DNA from: DATEPR01 sp036503065 | Lineage (GTDB): Bacteria > Actinomycetota > Actinomycetes > Mycobacteriales > Pseudonocardiaceae | Length of the DNA: 33,212 bases | Reading direction: 5' to 3' | NCBI GenBank assembly: GCA_036503065.1 | Contig: DASXXM010000171.1 | Coordinates: forward strand, 1 to 33,212 | Shown here: positions 24,388 to 30,231 of the stretch, one piece after another | How positions within the stretch are numbered: position 1 is the first letter of the stretch | How the letters are laid out: the number at the start of each line of letters is the position of its first letter | Notes under the pieces: model-generated | The model's input: only the letters and a program-made list of their open reading frames with translations | Databases searched by the model: none | Told to the model about the DNA's origin: nothing | Made by a program: the position numbers and the translations under genes

Positions 24388-25113
24388 ATGCCGTGGACCA
24401 ATGAGACCGCGATCACGCGCTGGAACACCGCGACCACCCGCGAGTCGCTGATGGCGACCGCGACGGACGGGGACTTCGCAAAGCGCCACCTGGTGAACCC
24501 CGTCCTACTGCGACTCCTGGGCGACGTGCGTGGCCGGCGTGTGCTGGACGCGGGCTGCGGCAACGGCTACTTCAGCCGGATGCTCGCCGAGCGTGGCGCG
24601 CACGTCGTCGGTGTCGAGCCGGCCGACGCGCTGGTGTCGTTCGCGCGGGAGCGGGAAACCGAACTGGGACAAGGTGTTGCCTACGTCCAGGCGGACCTGG
24701 CCCGGCTGCCGGAGCTCGGCGGCCCGTTCGACGCGGTGGTGTGCAGCATGGTGCTGATGGCGATCCCCGACTGGCGGACCGCCATGCGGGCATGTGTGGC
24801 CGCGCTGCGGCCGGGCGGGGTGTTCGTGTTCGCCGTCGTGCATCCGGCCTTCGAGCAGCTGTTCGGCACATGGCGGGCGCACGGCGAGTACCGCGTGCGG
24901 CGTTACCTGGCCGAGTACGAGATCGACGGGCCGACGGCCACGGACTTCCACCGGCCGATCTCGGCCTACCTCAACGAACTGGCGTCGCTGGGCTGTCGCC
25001 TGCGCGAGTGCGCCGAGCCGGGACTCGATCCATCGGCCGTCGACCCGGAGATCCCTGGGCTCGACGGCTACGTCCACCTGCCGAACTTCTTGATTGTCGG
25101 CGCCGAACGCTAG
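24388..25113 (+). CDS. class I SAM-dependent methyltransferase
   Basis: 241 residues. SAM-binding motif I is RRVLDAGCGNGYFSRML (about 50-66), the acidic end of strand 2 is HVVGVEPAD, motif II/III appears as GGPFDAVVCSMVLMAIPDW, and ALRPGGVFVFAVVHP closes the Rossmann core. The C-terminal part (about 165-241), with YEIDGP and FHRPISAYLNEL, resembles UbiE/type-11 methyltransferases acting on small molecules. The substrate is unknown. The start at 24388 is supported by the leaderless promoter. Its TAG stop is the first half of the -10 box of the next gene, so the two are arranged almost as an operon. Confidence 0.86.
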   Translation: MPWTNETAITRWNTATTRESLMATATDGDFAKRHLVNPVLLRLLGDVRGRRVLDAGCGNGYFSRMLAERGAHVVGVEPADALVSFARERETELGQGVAYVQADLARLPELGGPFDAVVCSMVLMAIPDWRTAMRACVAALRPGGVFVFAVVHPAFEQLFGTWRAHGEYRVRRYLAEYEIDGPTATDFHRPISAYLNELASLGCRLRECAEPGLDPSAVDPEIPGLDGYVHLPNFLIVGAER

Positions 25114-25116
25114 CCT
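25111..25116 (+). promoter_or_regulatory. -10 box of the AraC gene, overlapping a stop codon
   Basis: TAGCCT begins with the TAG stop of the methyltransferase and is followed by 6 nt and the AraC ATG. A GGAG lies only 2 nt from the ATG, too close to act as a normal ribosome site. Confidence 0.45.
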
Positions 25117-25122
25117 GGAGCG

Positions 25123-25842
25123 ATGACCGCGTCGCGCTACCGGGAGTATGCGCCCGTGCCGGCACTCGCCGGGCGGGTGCAGAGCGTGTGGTGCCAGCGG
25201 GTCAGCGCCGACCACGTCCAGCGAGTCGTCCCCGATGGCTGCGCGGATGTGTTGTGGCACAACGGTGAACTCCAGGTCGCCGGGCCGGACACGAGTTGGC
25301 GGCTGGCGCCGATGTCGCCCGGCTCGGTGACCGTGGGCATCCGGTTTCGGCCCGGTGCGGCCGGGCTGTTGTTCGGTGGGCTGCCGGTCAGTGCGGCCCG
25401 CGACCAGATGCCGGAGCTTGCCGACCTCTGGGGCGCCGGGCCGGTACGGGAACTGACCGACCGGATCAGCGACGCGACCACGGCCGCCGCCGTGCTGCAA
25501 CAGGCCATCGTGGCCCGTCTGTCGCGTGTGGACAACGTTGATCCGGTGGTCATGGCCGCGGTCCGCGAGTTCGACACGCCACGGCCGACGGCGGTGCCGG
25601 TGATCGCGGACCGGTACGGGTTGTCCGAGCGGCAGTTCCGCAGGCGGTTCGTGGCCGCCGTCGGCTACGGGCCGAGCACGCTCGCCGGGGTGCTGCGGCT
25701 CGGTCGGGCCATGCGGCTGTGCGCTGTGCCGGCCCGGTCCGCGGTCGATGTCGCGTTCGCCGTCGGCTATGCCGACCAGCCGCACATGACCAGGGAGATG
25801 CGCAGGCTCGCGGGTGTCACGCCGGGGGAGTTGCGCTCGTGA
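25123..25842 (+). CDS. AraC-family transcriptional regulator
   Basis: 239 residues. The N-terminal part (about 5-95) has the pattern REYAPVPALAGRVQSVWCQR...RVVPDGCADVLWH...GIRFRPGAAGLLFG typical of AraC proteins with a DUF6597-type N-terminal domain. The C-terminal HTH pair (about 150-239) reads IADRYGLSERQFRRRFVAAVGYGPSTLAGVLRL and ALAVDVAFAVGYADQPHMTREMRRLAGVTPGEL-like sequence. The effector is unknown. It follows the methyltransferase in the same direction. Its 3' end overlaps the minus-strand GntR-TetR gene by 26 bp. Confidence 0.86.
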   Translation: MTASRYREYAPVPALAGRVQSVWCQRVSADHVQRVVPDGCADVLWHNGELQVAGPDTSWRLAPMSPGSVTVGIRFRPGAAGLLFGGLPVSAARDQMPELADLWGAGPVRELTDRISDATTAAAVLQQAIVARLSRVDNVDPVVMAAVREFDTPRPTAVPVIADRYGLSERQFRRRFVAAVGYGPSTLAGVLRLGRAMRLCAVPARSAVDVAFAVGYADQPHMTREMRRLAGVTPGELRS

Positions 25843-26755
25843 TGAGCACTTCGAGCCCGTCCAGCAGCCGCTGCAGGCCGAACTCGAACAGGTGGTCGAG
25901 GTCGAAGTCGTACTCCACGCTGATCAGCCGTTCGAACACCGGGAACCGGCCGGTCCCCACGATCGACCGCATCGCCGCCTCCTGAGTGTCCATCCACGTG
26001 TCGTTGTCCATGCCGCTGGCGGCCTCGGCTTCCGCCTCCAGTTCCAGGTTCACCGCGGTGCCGCGTATGTAGTTGACCATCGTGATGTACGCGGTGAAGA
26101 CGGTGGACATGTCCAGTCCGGAGTCGGTCAGCGCCGCCAGCACCCACTCGGTGAAGGCGAGGCCGCCCGCGATCGGCTGCGGGCGGGTTACGGACAGCGC
26201 GGGAGCCAGCCACGGATGGCGGGTGAAGGTGGCCCACAGCATCCGGCCGCCCAGTTCCAGCCGGGCCCGCCAGTCCGTTGGTGACTCGGCCGGGAACCGC
26301 CATTCGGCCATTGCCGCGTCCATCATCCGCATCAGCAGGTCGTCCTTGTCGGCCACATGCCGATAGAGCGACATCGTGGCCGCGCCGATCTCGGTCGCGA
26401 TCCGCCGCATGGACACCGAGGGCAGTCCCTCCGCATCGGCGATCGCCATGGCGGCCGTCACGATCCGTTCGACGGTGAGCGCGGCGTCCGACGGTGGCCT
26501 GCGGTGGGCCATCGGTGCCTGGCCGGGTTTCTCCTCTATCGGCGCGGTGTTGACGACGGTGCCGATGCCGGGCACCGACCGAACGAGGCCGGCCTGGCGC
26601 AGCGTGGTCAGCGCCTTCGTGGCGGTCGCCATCGCGACACCCCACTGCCGGGTGATCTCGCGGGTCGACGGCACCCGGTCGCCGGGCGCCAGCGCGCCCG
26701 CGTCGATCCGGTCCCGCAGTTCGGCGACGATCCGAGCGTACGGCGGATCTTCCAT
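25817..26755 (-). CDS. GntR-TetR fusion transcriptional regulator
   Basis: 312 residues. Residues 1-70 form a GntR winged helix (YARIVAELRDRIDAGALAPGDRVPSTREITRQWGV...KALTTLRQAGLVRSVPGIGTVV). A short linker leads to a complete TetR HTH (about 91-140: TVERIVTAAMAIADAEGLPSVSMRRIATEIGAATMSLYRHVADKDDL) and a TetR-type helical ligand domain (150-300). Two DNA-binding domains in one chain would allow binding to bipartite sites. The ATG at 26755 has GGAGG at good spacing; longer open frame upstream looks non-coding. It is divergent from a FAD monooxygenase, and two 16-bp palindromes lie between them. The TetR C-terminal type is that of tetracycline-repressor-like proteins, so a drug or natural product may be the inducer (inference). 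Confidence 0.87.
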   Translation of the reverse strand: MEDPPYARIVAELRDRIDAGALAPGDRVPSTREITRQWGVAMATATKALTTLRQAGLVRSVPGIGTVVNTAPIEEKPGQAPMAHRRPPSDAALTVERIVTAAMAIADAEGLPSVSMRRIATEIGAATMSLYRHVADKDDLLMRMMDAAMAEWRFPAESPTDWRARLELGGRMLWATFTRHPWLAPALSVTRPQPIAGGLAFTEWVLAALTDSGLDMSTVFTAYITMVNYIRGTAVNLELEAEAEAASGMDNDTWMDTQEAAMRSIVGTGRFPVFERLISVEYDFDLDHLFEFGLQRLLDGLEVLITSATPPA

Positions 26756-26765
26756 CTCGACCTCC

Positions 26766-26781
26766 GGTGTACTAGTGCACT
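26766..26781. promoter_or_regulatory. operator O1 for the GntR-TetR fusion (candidate)
   Basis: GGTGTACT and AGTGCACT abut as a 16-bp near-palindrome centred on CTAG-like sequence. On the minus strand it sits just after a TATCCT -10 (26783-26788), i.e. over the transcription start of the regulator gene, as expected for autorepression. Confidence 0.55.
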
Positions 26782-26833
26782 GAGGATAGTCACCACGCTG
26801 CGACGGCACGAAGCCTGCCGATCCGACTGCGTT

Positions 26834-26849
26834 AGTGCACTAGCGCACT
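26834..26849. promoter_or_regulatory. operator O2 for the GntR-TetR fusion (candidate)
   Basis: AGTGCACT and AGCGCACT form a 16-bp near-palindrome with one mismatch. Its centre is 68 bp from that of O1. It lies upstream of the monooxygenase promoter. Confidence 0.55.
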
Positions 26850-26875
26850 GTTCTGATATCCACACTGTTCAATGG

Positions 26876-26905
26876 TTGCATACCAGTGAATGTACGTCGT
26901 ACGCT
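26876..26905 (+). promoter_or_regulatory. promoter of the FAD monooxygenase gene (leaderless)
   Basis: TTGCAT (26876-26881) and TACGCT (26900-26905) are separated by 18 bp; the ATG follows 6 nt after the -10. Confidence 0.55.
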
Positions 26906-26911
26906 TCCGCC

Positions 26912-28123
26912 ATGTACACCAACAAGAACGTCCTGATCTCCGGCGCGAGCATCGCCGGACCCGCCGTTGCGTACTGGCTCGCACGGTGGGGGTACACCCC
27001 GACCGTGGTCGAGCGTGCCCCGGCGCCCCGGCCCGGCGGCCAGACCGTCGACCTGCGTGGCGCGGGCCGCACCGTGATCGAACGGATGGGGCTGCTGGAC
27101 CGGGCCCGCGAGGTGAGCCTGGACCAGCGTGGCTTCGCGCTCGTCGACCGGAGCGGCCGGATCACCGCCCGGCTGCCGGCGGACGCGTTCGGCGGCGAGG
27201 GGATCATCTCCGAGATCGAGATCCTGCGCGGCGATCTGGGCCAGGTGCTCTACGACGCCACCCGGCCCACCACCGAATACCTGTTCAACGACACGATCAC
27301 CGGCCTTCGACAGGACGACGACGGCGTCGACGTCACGTTCGAGAACGCGGCGCCGCGCCGGTTCGCGTTCGTCGTCGGGGCCGACGGGCTGCACTCGGTG
27401 GTTCGGTCGCTCGCGTTCGGCCCCGAGTCGGACTACCTGCGGCCGATCGACTGCTACACGGCCTGGTTCACCACGCCGGCAGGCGGCGACCTGGACGGCT
27501 GGTTCCTGATGTTCAACGCGCCGGGCGGGCTCGTCGTGTCGGTGCGGCCGGGCCGGCTGCCCGGCGAGAACAAGGTAGGGCTCAGTTTCCGTGCCGCGCC
27601 CATCGCCTACGACCGGCGGAATGTGGCCGCGCAGAAGGAGATCCTGACGCAGCGGTTCGCCGGGCTCGGTTGGCGGACGCCCGACCTGCTGGCGTCCGCG
27701 CACACCGCGTCGGACTTCTTCTTCGACTCGATGGGCCAGGTGCGGATGGACACGTGGTCACGCGGCCGCGTTGCGCTACTCGGCGACGCTGGCTACTGCC
27801 CGACGCCGCTGACCGGACTGGGCACCAGTCTCGCGCTGGTCGGCGCGTACGTGCTCGCGGGCGAGCTGGCAGCGGCCCGAGGTGACCACCGCGTCGCGTT
27901 CGCCCGCTACGACGAGATCATGCGGCCCTACGTCACAGGCGGACAGCAGCTCCCGCCGGGCGGTGTCGGCGGCTACGCGCCCAACAGCGCACTCGCGATT
28001 CGCCTGCGGGCCACGTCGATGCGCATGATGACCCGCTGGCCGATGCGAGCGTTGGTGGCCAAGCAGTTCGCCAAGGCGGCGGACGTCACGCTGCCCGACT
28101 ACGACAGCCAACTCGTTCGCTAG
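26912..28123 (+). CDS. FAD-dependent monooxygenase (PHBH/TetX-like fold)
   Basis: 403 residues. The FAD-binding motif is VLISGASIAGPAVAYWLARWGYTPTVVERAP (about 7-37, GxSxxG variant), the ADG motif VVGADGLHSVVR lies at about 155-166, and the C-terminal FAD/ribityl motif is GRVALLGDAGYCPTPLTGLGTSLAL (about 287-311). This is the group A flavoprotein monooxygenase layout, which hydroxylates aromatics, polyketides or antibiotics such as tetracyclines and rifamycins. It is divergent from a GntR-TetR fusion regulator, supporting inducible detoxification or tailoring. Start: the ATG at 26912 has a leaderless promoter. Its TAG stop is part of the CTAG that begins repeat copy L, but the final residues (LPDYDSQLVR) look like a natural end for the family. 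Confidence 0.88.
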   Translation: MYTNKNVLISGASIAGPAVAYWLARWGYTPTVVERAPAPRPGGQTVDLRGAGRTVIERMGLLDRAREVSLDQRGFALVDRSGRITARLPADAFGGEGIISEIEILRGDLGQVLYDATRPTTEYLFNDTITGLRQDDDGVDVTFENAAPRRFAFVVGADGLHSVVRSLAFGPESDYLRPIDCYTAWFTTPAGGDLDGWFLMFNAPGGLVVSVRPGRLPGENKVGLSFRAAPIAYDRRNVAAQKEILTQRFAGLGWRTPDLLASAHTASDFFFDSMGQVRMDTWSRGRVALLGDAGYCPTPLTGLGTSLALVGAYVLAGELAAARGDHRVAFARYDEIMRPYVTGGQQLPPGGVGGYAPNSALAIRLRATSMRMMTRWPMRALVAKQFAKAADVTLPDYDSQLVR

Positions 28124-28161
28124 TGCGGTGACCAATCCCGTTCACCCGGGTTCGATCATGG
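28120..28161 (+). repeat. CTAG-ended repeat, copy L
   Basis: Starts CTAGTGCGGTGACCAA and ends with a GATCATGG block. It matches copy M in direct orientation at 31 of 41 hand-aligned positions, and its first 27 bp match inverted copy R at 24 positions. It supplies the monooxygenase stop codon. Confidence 0.7.
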
Positions 28162-28250
28162 CCTTCGGTCGGGGTGGCACGAGGTCGGGGGCAGCGGGCG
28201 GACCGGTTTGGCGGTCCGTGTGTCGCCTGCCGGTCCGGCCGCCGCGCTGG

Positions 28251-28256
28251 CATGAT
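28251..28256 (+). promoter_or_regulatory. candidate -10 box for the second VOC gene
   Basis: CATGAT lies 6 nt before the ATG, the leaderless spacing seen in several neighbours; the same hexamer precedes the FhuF-like gene. Confidence 0.35.
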
Positions 28257-28262
28257 CACGGC

Positions 28263-28616
28263 ATGGAACGCGTGCTCGGAATCGGTGGATACTTCATCCG
28301 CGCTTCGGACCCGGTGGCTCTGGGTGCCTGGTACCGGGACTGCCTCGGCCTCGATGCCGACGAGAACGGCCTGTGGAATCAAGAGACAGGCCCCACCGTT
28401 TTCGCGCCGTTCGAGGTTGGGACCGACTACTTCGGTTCCCGTTCCCAGCAGACCATGCTCAACTTCCGGGTCCGCGACCTGGCGGCCATGCTCACTCAGC
28501 TCCGCGGCAAGGGCGCCGACGTAGCCGACGAAACCCAGGATATGGAAGGCGTCGGCCATTTCGGCTGGGTCGCCGACCCCGAGGGCAACCGCATCGAGCT
28601 CTGGCAGTCGGCCTAG
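28263..28616 (+). CDS. VOC-family protein inside the repeat-bounded segment
   Basis: 117 residues. One complete VOC fold: RVLGIGGYFIRASDPVALGAWYRDCLGL at the start, a middle with FAPFEVGTDYFG and QTMLNFRVRDLAAMLTQLRGKGADV, and the closing strand FGWVADPEGNRIELWQ with the conserved Glu metal-ligand position. The family includes glyoxalases, dioxygenases and drug-binding resistance proteins. The ATG at 28263 has only a leaderless-type -10. The TAG stop is the CTAG of repeat copy M. Because repeats lie on both sides, the gene may travel as a passenger. Confidence 0.82.
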   Translation: MERVLGIGGYFIRASDPVALGAWYRDCLGLDADENGLWNQETGPTVFAPFEVGTDYFGSRSQQTMLNFRVRDLAAMLTQLRGKGADVADETQDMEGVGHFGWVADPEGNRIELWQSA

Positions 28617-28652
28617 TGCGCTGACAGCGCACGTTGACCGGATTTGATCATG
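28613..28652 (+). repeat. CTAG-ended repeat, copy M
   Basis: Starts CTAGTGCGCTGAC and ends TTTGATCATG. It begins with a compact hairpin (GTGCGCT-GAC-AGCGCAC) directly after the VOC stop, which may also act as a terminator. Confidence 0.65.
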
Positions 28653-28753
28653 CTGCGCTGAGTCGCGGCCCGGCACCGCCGCATCCCGACGCGGCAGCGA
28701 AGCCATGACGATCAACGCCCGCCGGATCTGTATCGACTCGTGCCCGCCCCGCC

Positions 28754-28780
28754 GGTGAACGTCGTTGGTCACCGCACTAG
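28754..28780 (-). repeat. CTAG-ended repeat, copy R (inverted)
   Basis: The reverse complement begins CTAGTGCGGTGACCAA, identical to copy L for 16 bp, and continues with CGTTCACC at the same spacing. Its CTAG supplies the stop codon of the minus-strand gene at 28777. Confidence 0.7.
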
Positions 28781-29385
28781 GCGGTCGGATGCACGACCGG
28801 CTCGTACCCGGCGGCCAGGGTGGCCACGGTGGCTCGCGGCGTGAGCACGGTGACCTCGGTGTCCGGCCGGCGCGGCTGTCGGTCGGTGTAACCGCCGGGG
28901 TGCCAGGCGAGTAACTCGTTGCGCCGGACGAGCCATGGCTCGGTGGACAGTTCGATCATCGTGCCGTCCGGTAGGTCGGCGAGGGGTGCGATGTAGGTGC
29001 GTCGGGTGCGGGGGCCGGACAGGCGGTCGGCGTGCATGCGGGCGTCGATGGCGCGCACGGTCGGCTCGTCGTCGGGGTGGGCTCGGCCGTAGGCGGCCTT
29101 GAATGCCTGGTAGTCGCGGTAGCGGCATTCCCCGCACGGGCGATGGCCCGCGGCGAGAGCCGTTGCCTCGTCGAGGAAGTACAGCTCGGTCAGCCAGCCG
29201 GGCGCCCACTGTTGGCGCCTGCGGCCCTTGAACTCCAGCACGCAGATCGCCCACGCCTTGGTGGTCGAGTAGCGGACCACGTTGCCGGCGGGATCGTGCA
29301 GCCGTCCGCGATTTCCCCAGAACAGGCCGCGGTCGGGGACGGCGATGAGCTCGCCGCGTGGGGTGACCCGGTTGGTTCTGGACAT
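28777..29385 (-). CDS. conserved protein with a CxxC motif, unknown function
   Basis: 202 residues. The sequence opens MSRTNRVTPRGELIAVPDRGLFWGNRGRLH, continues with ICVLEFKGRRR and TELYFLDEATALAAGHRPCGECRYRDYQAFKAAY (His81, Cys84, Cys87: a possible metal or nucleic-acid-binding motif), and ends in a beta-rich region with PWLVRRNELLAWHPGGYTDR. I recall similar uncharacterised proteins in Actinobacteria and Proteobacteria, but I know no function. The ATG has no ribosome site. The start faces the ArsR promoter, and its stop lies in repeat copy R. Confidence 0.7.
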   Translation of the reverse strand: MSRTNRVTPRGELIAVPDRGLFWGNRGRLHDPAGNVVRYSTTKAWAICVLEFKGRRRQQWAPGWLTELYFLDEATALAAGHRPCGECRYRDYQAFKAAYGRAHPDDEPTVRAIDARMHADRLSGPRTRRTYIAPLADLPDGTMIELSTEPWLVRRNELLAWHPGGYTDRQPRRPDTEVTVLTPRATVATLAAGYEPVVHPTA

Positions 29386-29414
29386 GCGGCCACTGAACCA
29401 CGGCGGTCGGACAG

Positions 29415-29430
29415 TTAGGCAGTTGCTTGA
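29415..29430. promoter_or_regulatory. ArsR operator O1
   Basis: TTAGGCA-GT-TGCTTGA is an imperfect inverted repeat. Its right arm overlaps the -35 box of the ArsR promoter. Confidence 0.6.
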
Positions 29431-29454
29431 CTATCTGCGTCAGGTGTGGATACT
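29427..29454 (+). promoter_or_regulatory. ArsR-SRPBCC operon promoter (leaderless)
   Basis: TTGACT (29427-29432) and GATACT (29449-29454) are 16 bp apart. The GTG start follows 7 nt later, so transcript and reading frame begin together. Confidence 0.65.
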
Positions 29455-29469
29455 TAAGCATGTGCCTAA
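29454..29469. promoter_or_regulatory. ArsR operator O2
   Basis: TTAAGCA-TG-TGCCTAA is a near-perfect inverted repeat with one mismatch. It spans the end of the -10, the transcription start and the first codons. Its centre is 39 bp from that of O1. Confidence 0.65.
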
Positions 29470-29803
29470 CCAAGAGCTGGACCGGGTGTTTCAGGCACTG
29501 GCCGACGGCACCCGGCGCGAGATGGTCGAGCGGCTGGTCCGCGGGCCGGCGTCGGTCGGTGAACTGGCCAAGCCGTTCGCCATGTCGCTGCCGGCCGTCA
29601 TGCAGCACCTCCAGGTGCTCGAGGCGTGCGGACTCGTCCGGTCGGCGAAGGTCGGCCGGGTGCGGACGTGCCGTATCGAGCCTGCCGTGCTGCGGCTGGC
29701 CGAGGACTGGCTCGGCCGCCAGCGGACCGCTTGGGAACAGGGCCTTGACCGGCTCGGCGATTTTCTGAAAGACCGAACTGACACAAAGGAGAACGAGTCA
29801 TGA
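29462..29803 (+). CDS. ArsR-family transcriptional repressor
   Basis: 113 residues from GTG. The winged helix reads LDRVFQALADGTRREMVERLVRGPASVGELAKPFAMSLPAVMQHLQVLEACGLVRSAKVGRVRTCRIEP, the SdpR-like ArsR class without metal-binding cysteines. These repressors are typically paired with an SRPBCC (AHSA1) gene, as here. The stop overlaps the next start (ATGA). Two 16-bp inverted repeats around the promoter indicate autorepression. The start is chosen from the promoter position and family N-terminus; a longer upstream frame would cover the promoter. Confidence 0.88.
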   Translation: MPNQELDRVFQALADGTRREMVERLVRGPASVGELAKPFAMSLPAVMQHLQVLEACGLVRSAKVGRVRTCRIEPAVLRLAEDWLGRQRTAWEQGLDRLGDFLKDRTDTKENES

Positions 29804-30231
29804 CCGTCACCCACGCCACCTTCACCCTCGAACGCCGCTACCCGGTCCCGCCCAAGCGCGTCTTCGCCGCGTGGGCCGACCCGGCCGCGAAGGCACGCTG
29901 GTTCGCCGGGTCGACCGTCGGCCACGAGCTGGACTTCCGGGTCGGCGGGCGCGAGATCGCCCGCGGCACCCACGAGGACCTGGTGATGACATTCGAATCG
30001 CGCTACCAGGACATCGTCCAGGACGAGCGGATCGTGTTCGCCTCATCCCTGCACGCGGGAACGGAGCTGGCCACGGTGTCGGTGACGACCGTGGAACTGC
30101 GCCCGGACGGCGACGGCACCCGGCTGGAGCTCACCGAGTACGGCGCCTTCCTCGACGGCCACGAGGAACCGGCGTGGCGCGAGCGGGGCACCGCCGACCA
30201 GTTGGCCGCACTGGCCAAGGAACTCAGCTGA
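29800..30231 (+). CDS. SRPBCC (AHSA1-like) domain protein
   Basis: 143 residues. The START/Bet v1-like fold is seen in the N-terminal FTLERRYPVPPKRVFAAWADPAAKARWF, the middle FRVGGREIARGTHEDLVMTFESRYQDIVQDERIVFA and the C-terminal helix RERGTADQLAALAKEL. These proteins bind hydrophobic small molecules in a deep cavity. Translation is coupled to the ArsR gene by a 4-bp ATGA overlap, and AAGGAG lies upstream. The 3' end overlaps the convergent esterase gene by 8 bp. Confidence 0.87.
   Translation: MTVTHATFTLERRYPVPPKRVFAAWADPAAKARWFAGSTVGHELDFRVGGREIARGTHEDLVMTFESRYQDIVQDERIVFASSLHAGTELATVSVTTVELRPDGDGTRLELTEYGAFLDGHEEPAWRERGTADQLAALAKELS

Larger units (their letters stand above)
28120..28780. 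mobile_element. putative non-autonomous element with terminal inverted repeats carrying a VOC gene
   Basis: The outer ends are CTAGTGCGGTGACCAA (28120-28135) and its exact reverse complement (28765-28780), extending to 24 matches in 27 bp. CTAG at both ends could be a 4-bp target duplication; YTAR targets are known for IS701-family elements. There is no transposase inside, only the VOC gene and the inner repeat copy M. The reading as an element is an inference from the repeats. Confidence 0.45.

Noticed and set aside
26912..28123. Truncation of the FAD monooxygenase by the downstream repeat
   Set aside because: The last residues and total length fit the family, so the repeat only supplies the stop codon.
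28086..28772. 228-codon minus-strand open frame over the second VOC gene
   Set aside because: It is opposite a convincing VOC gene, spans the repeats and has no recognisable domain; a GC-driven shadow frame.
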